This document shows positions 26,963 through 38,575 of a stretch of 64,000 nt of DNA, in pieces. The notes beneath the pieces are model-generated. The model had not been told where the DNA came from. It worked only from the letters and a program-made list of their open reading frames with translations, and did no database searches. The DNA lies in the NCBI GenBank assembly GCA_039105265.1, contig JAPFFF010000009.1, positions 186,001 to 250,000 on the forward strand, read 5' to 3'. The stretch comes from Tritrichomonas musculus (lineage: Eukaryota > Parabasalia > Tritrichomonadida > Tritrichomonadidae). Numbering within the stretch: position 1 is the first letter of the stretch; each line of letters opens with the position of its first letter. Position numbers and translations under genes: made by a program.

Positions 26963-29900
26963 ATGTCTGAAAAGATCAGTTCTAGCACTCCTATACGACT
27001 TCAGCCTTCGCGAGCTGTTTTTCCACCGACATATATATCGACCGTATCGAAAAATGTTTTAACGATTGTAAGTAGTGATTCGAAAAATGTTCAACGTTAT
27101 GAATGGCGAAGATACCCAACCGAGGAAAAAGAAAACAACGCTTTAATACGTATTGAGTCTTTAGGCCCATCAGCGCGTCAAATGCTTTCAAATTTTCGAC
27201 TTTTCAGTTCAGATCAATTGAAAATTTCTCCAATAAAAGGAGAAATTTATCCACTTGGTTCTGAAATGATAATTACTGAATTTAAACCGAGAAGACCAAG
27301 ATTAGAAAAAGTTACAGCATATCTATATAATGTCGAAACGAAAAAGCGAATTCCATACACATTCGAGTGTCAAGGAATCCCCGCTGCAGCAGAATTTAAT
27401 ATTGATCAAATTAATATCGGTCATATTTCGCTTGATAAACGATACGAATATAAAATATTTTTAAAAAATATAGGAAATATTCCTCTCGATTTTATGCTTG
27501 TTGAAAAAACGATCCAATCACATTTATCAATTGAACTCAGCCCTGAAAGAGGCCATTTAGAAGTTGATGAATCTGCACCAATTTTTATCAAATTAGACGC
27601 AAGTCGTGTTGGCCAATTTAATGAAACGTTTGAATACAAAATTATAAGTTCAATTCCAGAACGAAACGATGAAGAAGATATTTACAAACAAATAGAAGAT
27701 GATTATTGTGAGGAAGAAGATGAAAATTGTTTGATATTCGATGATGCGATGTCCAGACCTGGACCTTCCATCTCAATTTATGGGAGAGTTATTGGTCCAA
27801 CCTTTGAAATTTCCAAGAAAAAGATTGATTTTGGCACTGTTAGTTATGGATTTTTATATACTCAAGATTTTGAAATTCAAAACAAATCAGAGATACCTCT
27901 TGATTATAATTTCAATCTTTTACCTGATAAGTCATATGAAAGCAGAGAATTCAAAATTGATCCTAATACAGGAACAATACCAAAATTTTCAACTCAAGTT
28001 TTTCGAGTGAATTTTATCCCTATTTCTATTCAAGATTACAATGTTCGTTTGATAATGGAGTCAGAAAAGTTTCCTGAAAAATTAGCCTCATTGCTCATCA
28101 CAGCAACATGCGTTTGTCCTGAGATTACGTTTAAAGAACCAATTATAGATCTTGGGCCAATTTTCTACAAACATACATATACAACCTATATTACATTTGT
28201 AAATAAAACAAATAATTCTTCCAAATTTGAATTTGTTGACGATAGTGACGATCAATCGAGATTAGAGGCAACTGTTTCACTAGGAAAATTCACAGGAATT
28301 ATTCAACCAAATGGAGATTCAGAAGTGCCTGTTTACGTGACACCGCTTCAATTAGGATATTTGACAATATCGAGATATGTAAGGATTTTTGGAAGTGATG
28401 ATCAGCCACTCAAATTTACATTTAAATGCTTATGCACTGGACCAAACATTAAAATGTCAATCCCTCAACAAGAAAAGAATGAAGATAATTTATCACAGAC
28501 AACAAGCAAAGATAATACATCAATTAAAGATAATGCTTCAATTTCGAGTCGAAAATCACCAAAGAAAAAAGAACACAAACCTCCCAAAGAAGGTGTTGTT
28601 GAAATTGTTAACTTTGGCGCAATTCCTGTCCTTGAAGAAACAGAAACAATTCTTGAGGTTTTTAACGATTCTTTAATTTCTGCTCCTTTTCATGTTGATC
28701 TTGAAAATTCATATAAATCACCAAACGCCTTTTCTATTTCAATAACCGATGGCGAATTTCAACCTGGCGAAGTTATCAATTTCCCAATCAAAGCTTTTTT
28801 AAATGATTGTTTGACTTTTAATGCGAAATTAATTTTTCAATTTAAATTACTTAATCCAATAATTGTAAATTTGAGAGCTAAAGGAAAAGGTTCAGCAATT
28901 GTTTCTTCAATTGAAATGAAAGAAATCGACATGGGCTTTTTATTCACAGGATCACCTGTTTTTAAGAACTTTGAACTTAGAAATTATGGAAAAAGAAATC
29001 AAGAAATCAAATGGCAAAATAATCAAACGGCAAAACCAAAAATTTCACAGACAATTCCTAATGATCCTCCACGATTTAGATACTCAATTGATCCAGTTGA
29101 TACAATGATTAATCCAGATCAAACTATTCAATATTCAATTAAATTTGAAAGTAATTCATCATGCCAATTCGAAATTAATCCAGCATGTGAAGTTATTGTA
29201 GATAAAAATAAAACAGAATTATTTAAGCCTTTGATTAAAGGGCATTTTATCAAACCCACTATACAATTCGAAAAAGATCAACTTTTCTTTAAATATGTTC
29301 ATGATACTCAACGTGAAGAAGAATTAACAAATGATATGACAGCCAAAAATGTTATTATGCCATCTGCAGAACTATTGCAACCAATTATTATTGACAATAC
29401 TGTAACGAATATTTCTGAACTTCCACTTGATATTTCAGCTTATATTAGCCCTCCATTTTATTTATCACAGGAAGATTTTATAATCCAACCTCAAGAAACA
29501 GTTCCCTTCCAAGTTACATTCCGAACTGATTTCAAGAGAGATTTCACAAGTCAAACGATAGACAGAAAAATTACATTCTCATTGAAAAATAATCCACAAG
29601 AATTTTTCATTAATGTTAAAGGTGCAATGATATTTCCAAATTTGGCCTTATCGCCAAATTCATTGGACTTTGGATCTATTTTACGAAACACCGAATATTC
29701 AAAAGTTGTTAATTTGAAAAATTCTGGTTCTGTTCCCGTTGATTTCTTTTGGGAGCTTCTTCCATCGAAAGATGATACACCTAAACGAATTAATAATATC
29801 GAAGAAGAAGAAGTAATTGATCCATCTACAGATAAGCCGAAGCATACATTTGGAAAGATATTTGATGCATACCCTATTCGAGGCACTTTAGATGTAGGGG

Positions 29901-32900
29901 AATCTGCCGAAACGCATATTAATTTTTGCGCAATAGTTAACGAAAAAGGAGAATCAAATTATGAAGGACTTGCCATTTGCCATGTTATCGGTGGTCCTGA
30001 TTACACAATCAGTCTAAAAGGATCTTCATGTTTAATTGACTATACACTTGGACCCAAACTGATTGATTTTGGAACACGTTATTTTGCGGAACAACTTACT
30101 TCTAGCTTTTCATTATCTAATTCAAGTGACATTGCTTTAGATTTTAATGTCAAAATTCCAAAAAGATGCAGTTTCTCTGAGATCATTATTGAACCTTTGA
30201 AAGGAACCCTTCAGCCTGGAAATTCACAGATATTTTCTTTAAACCTAACCCCTGGATTTCCATTAAATTTCAACGAACCATTCTTTATTCAAGTTGGAGA
30301 AGTTGAAGAAGCTCAACTTGGTGTTAAGGTAAATTGCCAATTTCCTCAATTTAAATCAAACATTCCAAGATTATCAGAAGATGATCCACCTTCACTCTTT
30401 GTTGAACAAGAAATCATTGAAAAAGAGCTCCAACTTCAGCAATTAGAACAACAGCAAAAAGAATTGTTAGAAAAAGATAGAGAACAGAAAGAAAGAGAAC
30501 AAAGAGAAAGAGAAGAAGAAGAACAAAAAGAAAAAGAAGAAATAGGAAAAGAAGAAGAAACAAAAGAAGAAGAAAAAGTTCCACAAGAAAATGAAAAAGA
30601 TAAAAAACAAAAAGAAAGCAAGAAAGATAAAGAACAAAGAGAAAAAGAAGAAAAAGAAGAAAAAGAAAAGAAAGAAAAAGAAGAACAAGAGAAAAAAGAA
30701 AAAGAAGAAAAAGAGAAAAAAGAAAAAGAAGAACAAGAGAAAAAAGAAAAAGAAGAAAAAGAAAAGAAAGAAAAAGAAGATAAAGATAACGAAAATAAAG
30801 AAAAAGATGAAAAAGATAAAGAAAATAATAATAATACTGAAGAAGAAGAAAAGAAAGAACATCCAGAAGAAGAACAAATTGCTGAAAAAGAACCAGAAAA
30901 GAAGATTAGTGTTGTTAGAATGCAAGCTGAGAAAAATTGGGATGAGTTGCTTACAAAAGCTGAAGAAACTATCTTTTCTAATCGATTAAGAGACATGTCA
31001 GCTAAGTCAGCTGCACAGTATCGTTCTTTTCTACATAAAATGGCAATCCTTCCTAATTCAAATACTCCAGCATCAACAAATCTCGTTTCAAATCAATATT
31101 CTGGCTTTATTCTCTCAAAATATGCAATCGATTTCGGCAAAATTACCCTTGGCGAATCAAGAACATTAGAATATGAAATAAGATCAATCACAGATTATCC
31201 GATTTCATTCACATTACAAACAAATGAACTTGAAGGAACAGGATTTGAAATCGAACCAACTACTTTTGATGATATTACAAAAGATAAGACAATTAAATTA
31301 ACAATTTCTTTCGAATCTTCACGACGTACAATTTCACATACAATTGTTGGAGAAGCAGCTTATAATGTTCCAGTCATTTTTTCAAGTGATTTGGCATCAC
31401 TTTTAGTTTTAAAGATTAATATAATGATGCCAACTATTACACTTTCTAAGGATCTCTTTGATTTTGGAATAACATTCATAGGACAAAGCCGTACAACTAC
31501 TTTACAAGTCTCTAACTCAATCAAGATTCCTATTGAATTCACAATAGGAGAACCAATCTTGAATGAGATTAATCCACCACCAAAGAAAAAGAAAGGGAAA
31601 AAGAACGAATATCCAGATGTAAACATTGTTGTTGCTACTCCAAAATCAGGAGAATTGCCTCCAGCATCATTCCAGAATATTGAAATTAAATTCTCTCCAG
31701 CAAATGAAAGAGAATACAATATTGTTGTTCCAATATACGTTAAACATAGCAAGGATGTAGTTACATTTAATGTAACTGGTATTGGTTATCAATTAAAAGT
31801 TGCATTTGATAAAACTGAAATTGACTTTGGCCAAGTTAAACCATATGATATTAGTGATGACGCTCTCACAGAAGCATTCCAAAACTCAAAAGATGAATGT
31901 ATTGGAAATTTCTTAGGTTATCCAACAGCAGAGATTGAAATGTCAAATCCTAATGATTATCCAATAACTGTTTTTTCACCTCAATCTGATCTTGTCTTAA
32001 TGAATCAAATAATTCAATATCAATTTGATGAAATTACAGAGCAAAATGGCACAAAAGTTCCTCCTGAAGCCAAAGTAGTAAAGAAAAAGCCTGAAAAAAA
32101 GAAAAACGAAAGCTCATTATCATCAAACTCAGGCAAAGCACTTCAACAGCAAGCAATTAAACGATCATTGTCATTAAATCTAGGAAATGTTTCTAAATTC
32201 TCAATTTGCGTTATTGTTAATGGTCCTCCAATGAGTGGAAAAACAACAATGTCAAAATTCATCTCTCAATATCTTGGTGGAATTCCAATTGTTTCATTGA
32301 AAGAAATTTGGAAAGATTTGCTTCCTCCTCCACCTCCTCCACCACCAGAACCAGTTCCTCCGCCACCACCAGAACCAAAAGCAAAAGGAAAAGCAGCAAA
32401 AGGCAAAGGAAAACCAGATCCAAAATCTAAAGGAAAACCAGGCTCAAAAGCTTCCAAAAAGGAAGAAGCTGAAAAACCTGAAGAGAAACCAGCACCTGAA
32501 GTAAAAGAAAATGAAAATCCTGAAGCTAATGCTAATCCTGATCCTAATGCTCATACCGAAGAGGAAGAAATTCCGCCACCTAAAGTAGTTACAGATGAGA
32601 TGCTCATCGAAGCTTTCAAAGAGGCTACTTCTAAAGGAGATTGCACGAGAGGTTTTGTTGTTGATGGATTAGATGCTTTCCTCGAACCGCCAGAAACCGA
32701 ATTATTAATACAATCTACGCTCAAAAACAAGAAAATTGTTGATGATTTAAGTAAGAATCCATTTACTGTTGTTCCACCATATGTTCCAGAAGAACTTCAG
32801 CAACAACAAAAAGGCAAGCAACAACAGCCGCCACAAGAACCTCCTCCAAATGATCAAACATCCGTTGAAAGAGCTTTGTCTTTAATTTTAGCAAGTCTCA

Positions 32901-35900
32901 ATGGTCAATATGTTTTCCAAGTTGCTTTACAAACAAACGAAGAAGCAATTCATAAACACCAAGAAATGGCAGAAAAACAAAGTGAAGAAGATAAAATTGA
33001 AAAAGACAAACAAGAACTCCAAAGAATATTAGAAATGGATGAAGAAACTTATTCAAAATTGACCGAAGAAGAGCAAGAAGCAGTCGATAAGAAGAGACAA
33101 GAACATAGAGCTAAAATTCTTGAAGAAAGTGGAATCACACAAGAAGAACCACCTCCAGAACCAAAAGGAAAAGGCGGCAAGAATCAAGGCCGAAACAAAG
33201 GCAAATCTAGATTAAGCACAGCATCAAAGATGTCAAAAAGAGGCAAAAGTCCTCCACCTAAGAAAGGACCTCCACCTAAAAAAGGTGCCCCAGGAAAACC
33301 AGGTGCAATAGATGAGAAGATTCAATCAGGAATGGTTTTATTCAATGTTACATTAGGAAGAGTTACCCATCAGCTTCAAGATGCATCTAATCCTAAATTC
33401 CAATCAATTGATTCAGAGATCCTTAAAGGCTCCAAATGTGAAGATGCATTACAAAATATCAACTCAATTCTTTTAGATACTGTAAATGACATCGATTTCC
33501 TTGAAAATCAGATTAGCCAATTTTTACCAGAATTGAAAGATATCAAAGAAAAAGCATTTACTCAATTAATGCCACAAGAACAAGTTCTTCTTCCATCTTT
33601 CTTCCCTCCAGGAGAAGAACCTCATTTATATGAAGAACCTAAACACTTTTCCATCGTCAACTTTGAGAAAGCTGGCGATTTCCCAGTTTTAGAACGATAT
33701 GAGAAACCAATGGATGCAACACAGAATCTAGGCAAGACAGCCAAAAAGAATAAGATTATTGTAGATAATACTCTGACTGCTGATTTGGACATTTATAAAT
33801 ATTCAAGGCGTTGGACCTTACAACCAAATCAATCAGAAAAGCTTAAAATCCAATTTATAGCAAATGAGATTGGCATCTTTGAAGATAATATATTATTCTG
33901 CGTTGAAAACTGTCGAAATGACGTTTTCAAATTCCAAGTACATGGAATGTGTCTTTATCCAGATGTTGATCGAAGTCCTCAAGCGATCTTTAAAGATAGT
34001 AAATTTGTTGAGAAATTGAATCCCAATCCAAATCCCAAGAAGATCGAAAGTGATACATATGTTGAAGAATTGGATGAATATCATTTTGGACCACTTGTTG
34101 TAGCAGGCAAAGAAAAATCGAAGAAAGATCCATTTTTATATTCAAAGGCCATTTATTTGACCAACAATTCACCATTTGATTGTGAAATATCATCCACAAT
34201 CTATCGTTGCACATCCGACACCGTCATTGAGAACCAAAAAGCAGCCTTGAATACAACTAGCAGCACCAGGGCCGGATCCAAGAAATCCAAAGATAATTCT
34301 GACAATTCCAACATTTGGGGCATCGAACAAGGGAAGATAACCATTCCTTCAGGCGAGACAGGCGAAGTTCATGTTTGTTGCCATCCACATCTAGCGGATA
34401 CATATTATTGCACAGCTGAATTCTTTATTAAAGACAATCCGGAACCGTTTTATTTGAAATTCTGTGCAGAAGCGTTTTCACCGACACTTGAAGTATCGAC
34501 AACTTCTTTAGATTTCGGCAAAATTTTACTAAAACATGAAAAGAAACTAGAAATTGTCTTGAAGAATCCTTTGAAAGTACCTGCTTTTTGGAGATTCAAG
34601 AATCCACAATCACTAGGTAATACTTTCACTTTCAGCGAGACAGAAGGAACAGTTCTTCCTCGTAGCCAAGTTAAAGTACATGTCACTTTTTCATCTACAA
34701 AGACTGTTGCTGTTAAAAAGCAGATTCAACTGGAAGTGATGGACAAAATGAAGTCGAAAACTTACATGGTTCATCATGTAAACGTCCTCAGTGAAGCATT
34801 TGACCTTCCATTCGAGTTCCTTTATCCAAAAGGCACAGAAAGTCTCGATTACGGAGTAATGCGAGTTGGACAAGCGAAGACAATCACTTGTACATTGAAG
34901 AACAAAGGAAAGTATCCATCATCTTATGCAATTACTTATCACAAACCCAAGTATTCACAATTCTTAACGGTTTCTGAAATGGGAAGTGTTTTACAACCTT
35001 CAGATAAGCCATTAAATCTTAATTTTGTCTTTTGTACAAGAAACAAACAAGTTAAGTTTGATCATCAGAAATATTTGACGATCACTTTTTATGAACCTGA
35101 AGAAAATACAGAAGTTGGATCTTTCGATGTCTTTGTTACAGGTTCTTGCTTGTTTAGTGAGTATGAAATATCACCAGATACATCGATTGATTTCGGATCA
35201 ACATCAGCAGGTGACACACTTACTAAAGAATTGAAAATTACAAATAAAGGACAATTTCCATTCGAATATGAGATAGCACCGAAAGTTGTCGAAATTGCAG
35301 AGCCTTCAAGTCATGGAAGTTCCTTATCAAAAGCTGCACCAAGAAGAAAAGGAACAAGAGGAGCAAGTCGACAAGGATCAGCTGAAAAAGGCATTGATGC
35401 TGCAAAACGACCTAAAAACAAGAAAGAATTACAAGCTGGCAACTTTTTCTTTTCACCAGTTCCAAGTGGAACAATTCAACCAGGAAATACTGTTACGTTA
35501 AAGATTGATTACTTCGATAGTGAATCACGACCGAGCGAGACAACTGTTTTCTTAAGGATCTCTGATGTATCACCTTCCGATCCGGCCTATTTCAACTTTA
35601 ATAAGAACAAGAAGAACAGCAATGCCGGAAGAACATCCAAAAACACAAGCAGCAGTCGCCAAACACAAGCCAAACCAGCAAGTCCTAGTCGAAATGATCT
35701 CGGAAGTCCGAGGAAAGAAAATGACGGGAAGCCAATCATTTTGACTGGCAAGACATTCATGCCTGGAATTGATACCAAAGATATCGAAAAGATCTTCCCT
35801 GGTCAACCTTTATGTTTACGATATGATCTCAGAAAAAATAATACAAACGCATTTCTTGAAGATGATCAATTATTCCATTTCTCACCGAATATATTGAACA

Positions 35901-38575
35901 CTCCACAGAGTGTTGATATCAATCTTAAGAATAAATTCCCTGTTCCTTGCGTTGTTGATGCTTCTGTGAAGCCAATTCTTAAGAAACCCAAAAATTCAAA
36001 GCAAAATCAACTTGCTCAACTTAACTTTCCATTTGAACTTTCAGCAGTCAATGTTGCGATTCCTCCATCAAGTGAATCTTCATTAAAATTGACCTTTAAC
36101 CCCAAAATTGAAGGTGAATTTCATGGAATGTTCGAAGCTACAGTCAGAGGAGGAACTGATCCTAACTCACGCTTACTAAAGTTTGGCGTGGAAGGTGTTG
36201 GAACTTTACCAAAAGTCAAATTAGCTGAAGATTATGGAAATATCGTCTCCTTTGGAAGAACTCTTGTTAACACAAAGAAAGAGAAGAAACTATGTCTTGT
36301 TAATGACGGTGTAATTCCTGCACGTATCAAATTTAGCGTTGTTCAACAAAACACAAATACTAATGCAGTGAAAAATCTGACAGAAATCATTACACCGCCA
36401 GACAGTAGTAAAAGTAGCAGCAGACCAAGTCGAACAGGCAATTACAACGCTAAGAAAGCAACAACAAATGCAAATGCAACTAATACTAATATTAATACTA
36501 ATGCTGGCAAAACTAATAAAGATATTGAAAAAGTTTCTCTTTCTTCAGCTACAATTATTACTGAGCCAACTTCATCTCGTTCAATGTATCCCCCTGAATT
36601 TAAACTTGAAAAAGTTGATCTTGTTCATGAATTCGTAATTGAACCTGGTCGAAATTTGTTATTCACTGTTTCTTTTGCACCAAAAGATCTCAAAAAGTCG
36701 GAATTTTCTCTTCTAATTTCAGTCCTTGACAACGAGAAGTCAAACATTACGCTGAACTTTGCCGGAGAAGGACTTGAAGAGGACATTGTCATTGAAGGAA
36801 TACCAAATGATGATAACCGACTTATTTTCAATGATGTTGTTGTTTATCGTCCTTGCATCAAAACTTTCTATATGCATAACGTTTGTGAAGACGATGCAAG
36901 ATTTGAATGGGGCGGAAACAAAGAACTGACTTTTTCACCAAAAGTTGGACATCTTCGCAAAGGAAAGACAAAGAAGATCACTGTTACTTTTCTGAGTGAA
37001 GATCCTGTTTCATACGAGGATCAAGAGATCTACTGTAAGTGGTCGAAGATTAAATATATTGATGATACTAATGTTCCTGACTGGGATGATACTATGAAGA
37101 ATGTTACATTTATTACAAGAGGAGAATTAATTAATCAGCTCCAAATGGCTCAAATGGCCCAAATGCAACTTGGTCAAACCCAAAGTCGAAATCAAAGTCG
37201 AGTCAAACATAGAAATGGCTCTTCTGATAGTTCCAAATTGACACATTTACCAATAAATGGCTTCAACTTCACTTTGAATGATTTAAGTAGTATCATGTCC
37301 AGCTTGAATCTTAATCTTGGCAACTTGAATGGAAAAGATGGGAATTCTAAAGCAAGAACTCTTTTATCAGGTCGTAAATTCCCACCAAAGAAGCCTCAAC
37401 CTCCAAACAGATCTAATCTCAATTCAAGAGACAGCAGCCGAGCAGGAAAAGCAGTTCAAGGTGGTGCACCTGGGTCACCAACACCCAGAAGGAAGAGTAA
37501 AAACTTAAATAACAGCAATTTGAACAGTGTGACTAACCTGATGAATTCGATGTCATCAGTCTCGACATTGAATTCAAGTGGAAGTATGACACTTCCACCT
37601 TTAGGCGATCCAAATCAACCAGATCCAATGACAGAACTTGTTCGAATTGCAGGAACGAAACAAGAACCACCATATGAGCTACTTCCAGTTACATGCAAAG
37701 ATATTACGCTCTTTATTACATCAGTTTGCGACTTTATTAAATATGAGATAGTTTCGCCAGAATCCAAAGAAATTACATTTTCACCAACAATGATGTATGA
37801 CACTCGTGTATCTGAAGTTGAAATTCAAAATGTTTCATCTATAAGATTCGACTACACTTGGGTAACCAGTAAATATGAAGCACTTCGTGGTGGAAGTGAT
37901 TTTACGAAATCTCATTCAAGTCCATTTTCAGTTCTTCCAACAAGCGGATTCATTTCAGCTGGTGAGACCCAGAAGTTCCAAGTAAGATTCTCTCCAGTTG
38001 AAGTTGACGATTTCTCTTCTTATTTATGGATGGACATTCCTTATCTTGAACAACAGATGCAGAATTTGCAGCAACAAATATACACACCAAAACAAGGAAC
38101 TACCAAAGATCAACTCAGGGAACAACAAAGTATTTTAGAAAATTTACAAGAATATCCTGAAATTTACGTATCCGGATATTCTCAAAGACCTCTTGTTCAC
38201 TTCGATGTTGATCTTTCTGATTACATAACAGCTGGTAGAAGACATCCCGATTACAATTATCCTTTGCCAGATGATATTCGCGTAATAGAATTGTTCTCTT
38301 CTGGAATTGGTAAGACTTCTTGCAAGAAATTGAAAATTATTAATCCAACTTCTAATCCGTACGAAATTAAATGGGATCAGGACCCTGAACACAATAACCC
38401 TGCTATCACAATGGATTCAACTAGAGCTTTGGTGTCAAGTGGCGCTAAATATACAATATCTTTCTCTTATAAACCTACTTCTTTAAAGGCCGTTGAATCT
38501 TTGTGGGAGTTCTCAATTCCTGAACATGGTGTTCACTTACCTTTCCTTCTAGTGGGAAAGATAATGCCTAAATAA
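26963..38575 (+). CDS. HYDIN: HYDIN homologue, giant ASH-repeat axonemal protein
   Basis: The 3870-residue protein is built of many ASH-type beta-sandwich domains (recurrent pattern I.FG.I..G......F.L.N....P..F.W), for example near residues 150, 290, 905, 1390, 2500 and 3640. In motile cilia HYDIN forms part of the C2 side of the central pair and is needed for beating. A P-loop domain at about 1750-1955 (GPPMSGKTT at 1754, later GFVVDGLDAF) matches the adenylate-kinase-like domain unique to HYDIN, here split by a polyproline and Lys/Pro-rich insert. Residues 1153-1293 are a Glu/Lys coiled coil. Human HYDIN is longer (about 5100 aa). The gene has no intron and no break. It is the clearest sign that the host swims with flagella. 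Confidence 0.93.
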   Translation: MSEKISSSTPIRLQPSRAVFPPTYISTVSKNVLTIVSSDSKNVQRYEWRRYPTEEKENNALIRIESLGPSARQMLSNFRLFSSDQLKISPIKGEIYPLGSEMIITEFKPRRPRLEKVTAYLYNVETKKRIPYTFECQGIPAAAEFNIDQINIGHISLDKRYEYKIFLKNIGNIPLDFMLVEKTIQSHLSIELSPERGHLEVDESAPIFIKLDASRVGQFNETFEYKIISSIPERNDEEDIYKQIEDDYCEEEDENCLIFDDAMSRPGPSISIYGRVIGPTFEISKKKIDFGTVSYGFLYTQDFEIQNKSEIPLDYNFNLLPDKSYESREFKIDPNTGTIPKFSTQVFRVNFIPISIQDYNVRLIMESEKFPEKLASLLITATCVCPEITFKEPIIDLGPIFYKHTYTTYITFVNKTNNSSKFEFVDDSDDQSRLEATVSLGKFTGIIQPNGDSEVPVYVTPLQLGYLTISRYVRIFGSDDQPLKFTFKCLCTGPNIKMSIPQQEKNEDNLSQTTSKDNTSIKDNASISSRKSPKKKEHKPPKEGVVEIVNFGAIPVLEETETILEVFNDSLISAPFHVDLENSYKSPNAFSISITDGEFQPGEVINFPIKAFLNDCLTFNAKLIFQFKLLNPIIVNLRAKGKGSAIVSSIEMKEIDMGFLFTGSPVFKNFELRNYGKRNQEIKWQNNQTAKPKISQTIPNDPPRFRYSIDPVDTMINPDQTIQYSIKFESNSSCQFEINPACEVIVDKNKTELFKPLIKGHFIKPTIQFEKDQLFFKYVHDTQREEELTNDMTAKNVIMPSAELLQPIIIDNTVTNISELPLDISAYISPPFYLSQEDFIIQPQETVPFQVTFRTDFKRDFTSQTIDRKITFSLKNNPQEFFINVKGAMIFPNLALSPNSLDFGSILRNTEYSKVVNLKNSGSVPVDFFWELLPSKDDTPKRINNIEEEEVIDPSTDKPKHTFGKIFDAYPIRGTLDVGESAETHINFCAIVNEKGESNYEGLAICHVIGGPDYTISLKGSSCLIDYTLGPKLIDFGTRYFAEQLTSSFSLSNSSDIALDFNVKIPKRCSFSEIIIEPLKGTLQPGNSQIFSLNLTPGFPLNFNEPFFIQVGEVEEAQLGVKVNCQFPQFKSNIPRLSEDDPPSLFVEQEIIEKELQLQQLEQQQKELLEKDREQKEREQREREEEEQKEKEEIGKEEETKEEEKVPQENEKDKKQKESKKDKEQREKEEKEEKEKKEKEEQEKKEKEEKEKKEKEEQEKKEKEEKEKKEKEDKDNENKEKDEKDKENNNNTEEEEKKEHPEEEQIAEKEPEKKISVVRMQAEKNWDELLTKAEETIFSNRLRDMSAKSAAQYRSFLHKMAILPNSNTPASTNLVSNQYSGFILSKYAIDFGKITLGESRTLEYEIRSITDYPISFTLQTNELEGTGFEIEPTTFDDITKDKTIKLTISFESSRRTISHTIVGEAAYNVPVIFSSDLASLLVLKINIMMPTITLSKDLFDFGITFIGQSRTTTLQVSNSIKIPIEFTIGEPILNEINPPPKKKKGKKNEYPDVNIVVATPKSGELPPASFQNIEIKFSPANEREYNIVVPIYVKHSKDVVTFNVTGIGYQLKVAFDKTEIDFGQVKPYDISDDALTEAFQNSKDECIGNFLGYPTAEIEMSNPNDYPITVFSPQSDLVLMNQIIQYQFDEITEQNGTKVPPEAKVVKKKPEKKKNESSLSSNSGKALQQQAIKRSLSLNLGNVSKFSICVIVNGPPMSGKTTMSKFISQYLGGIPIVSLKEIWKDLLPPPPPPPPEPVPPPPPEPKAKGKAAKGKGKPDPKSKGKPGSKASKKEEAEKPEEKPAPEVKENENPEANANPDPNAHTEEEEIPPPKVVTDEMLIEAFKEATSKGDCTRGFVVDGLDAFLEPPETELLIQSTLKNKKIVDDLSKNPFTVVPPYVPEELQQQQKGKQQQPPQEPPPNDQTSVERALSLILASLNGQYVFQVALQTNEEAIHKHQEMAEKQSEEDKIEKDKQELQRILEMDEETYSKLTEEEQEAVDKKRQEHRAKILEESGITQEEPPPEPKGKGGKNQGRNKGKSRLSTASKMSKRGKSPPPKKGPPPKKGAPGKPGAIDEKIQSGMVLFNVTLGRVTHQLQDASNPKFQSIDSEILKGSKCEDALQNINSILLDTVNDIDFLENQISQFLPELKDIKEKAFTQLMPQEQVLLPSFFPPGEEPHLYEEPKHFSIVNFEKAGDFPVLERYEKPMDATQNLGKTAKKNKIIVDNTLTADLDIYKYSRRWTLQPNQSEKLKIQFIANEIGIFEDNILFCVENCRNDVFKFQVHGMCLYPDVDRSPQAIFKDSKFVEKLNPNPNPKKIESDTYVEELDEYHFGPLVVAGKEKSKKDPFLYSKAIYLTNNSPFDCEISSTIYRCTSDTVIENQKAALNTTSSTRAGSKKSKDNSDNSNIWGIEQGKITIPSGETGEVHVCCHPHLADTYYCTAEFFIKDNPEPFYLKFCAEAFSPTLEVSTTSLDFGKILLKHEKKLEIVLKNPLKVPAFWRFKNPQSLGNTFTFSETEGTVLPRSQVKVHVTFSSTKTVAVKKQIQLEVMDKMKSKTYMVHHVNVLSEAFDLPFEFLYPKGTESLDYGVMRVGQAKTITCTLKNKGKYPSSYAITYHKPKYSQFLTVSEMGSVLQPSDKPLNLNFVFCTRNKQVKFDHQKYLTITFYEPEENTEVGSFDVFVTGSCLFSEYEISPDTSIDFGSTSAGDTLTKELKITNKGQFPFEYEIAPKVVEIAEPSSHGSSLSKAAPRRKGTRGASRQGSAEKGIDAAKRPKNKKELQAGNFFFSPVPSGTIQPGNTVTLKIDYFDSESRPSETTVFLRISDVSPSDPAYFNFNKNKKNSNAGRTSKNTSSSRQTQAKPASPSRNDLGSPRKENDGKPIILTGKTFMPGIDTKDIEKIFPGQPLCLRYDLRKNNTNAFLEDDQLFHFSPNILNTPQSVDINLKNKFPVPCVVDASVKPILKKPKNSKQNQLAQLNFPFELSAVNVAIPPSSESSLKLTFNPKIEGEFHGMFEATVRGGTDPNSRLLKFGVEGVGTLPKVKLAEDYGNIVSFGRTLVNTKKEKKLCLVNDGVIPARIKFSVVQQNTNTNAVKNLTEIITPPDSSKSSSRPSRTGNYNAKKATTNANATNTNINTNAGKTNKDIEKVSLSSATIITEPTSSRSMYPPEFKLEKVDLVHEFVIEPGRNLLFTVSFAPKDLKKSEFSLLISVLDNEKSNITLNFAGEGLEEDIVIEGIPNDDNRLIFNDVVVYRPCIKTFYMHNVCEDDARFEWGGNKELTFSPKVGHLRKGKTKKITVTFLSEDPVSYEDQEIYCKWSKIKYIDDTNVPDWDDTMKNVTFITRGELINQLQMAQMAQMQLGQTQSRNQSRVKHRNGSSDSSKLTHLPINGFNFTLNDLSSIMSSLNLNLGNLNGKDGNSKARTLLSGRKFPPKKPQPPNRSNLNSRDSSRAGKAVQGGAPGSPTPRRKSKNLNNSNLNSVTNLMNSMSSVSTLNSSGSMTLPPLGDPNQPDPMTELVRIAGTKQEPPYELLPVTCKDITLFITSVCDFIKYEIVSPESKEITFSPTMMYDTRVSEVEIQNVSSIRFDYTWVTSKYEALRGGSDFTKSHSSPFSVLPTSGFISAGETQKFQVRFSPVEVDDFSSYLWMDIPYLEQQMQNLQQQIYTPKQGTTKDQLREQQSILENLQEYPEIYVSGYSQRPLVHFDVDLSDYITAGRRHPDYNYPLPDDIRVIELFSSGIGKTSCKKLKIINPTSNPYEIKWDQDPEHNNPAITMDSTRALVSSGAKYTISFSYKPTSLKAVESLWEFSIPEHGVHLPFLLVGKIMPK
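30421..30840 (+). repeat. GAA/AAAGAA-rich low-complexity tract in HYDIN
   Basis: A 420-base purine-only stretch with imperfect short repeats of AAAGAAGAA type encodes the Glu/Lys coiled coil. It produces long spurious frames on the other strand. Confidence 0.8.

Noticed and set aside
30436-30996. Long Ser/Phe-rich frames on the minus strand opposite the HYDIN coiled coil
   Set aside because: They mirror the purine-only GAA/AAAGAA tract and have no protein-like composition.
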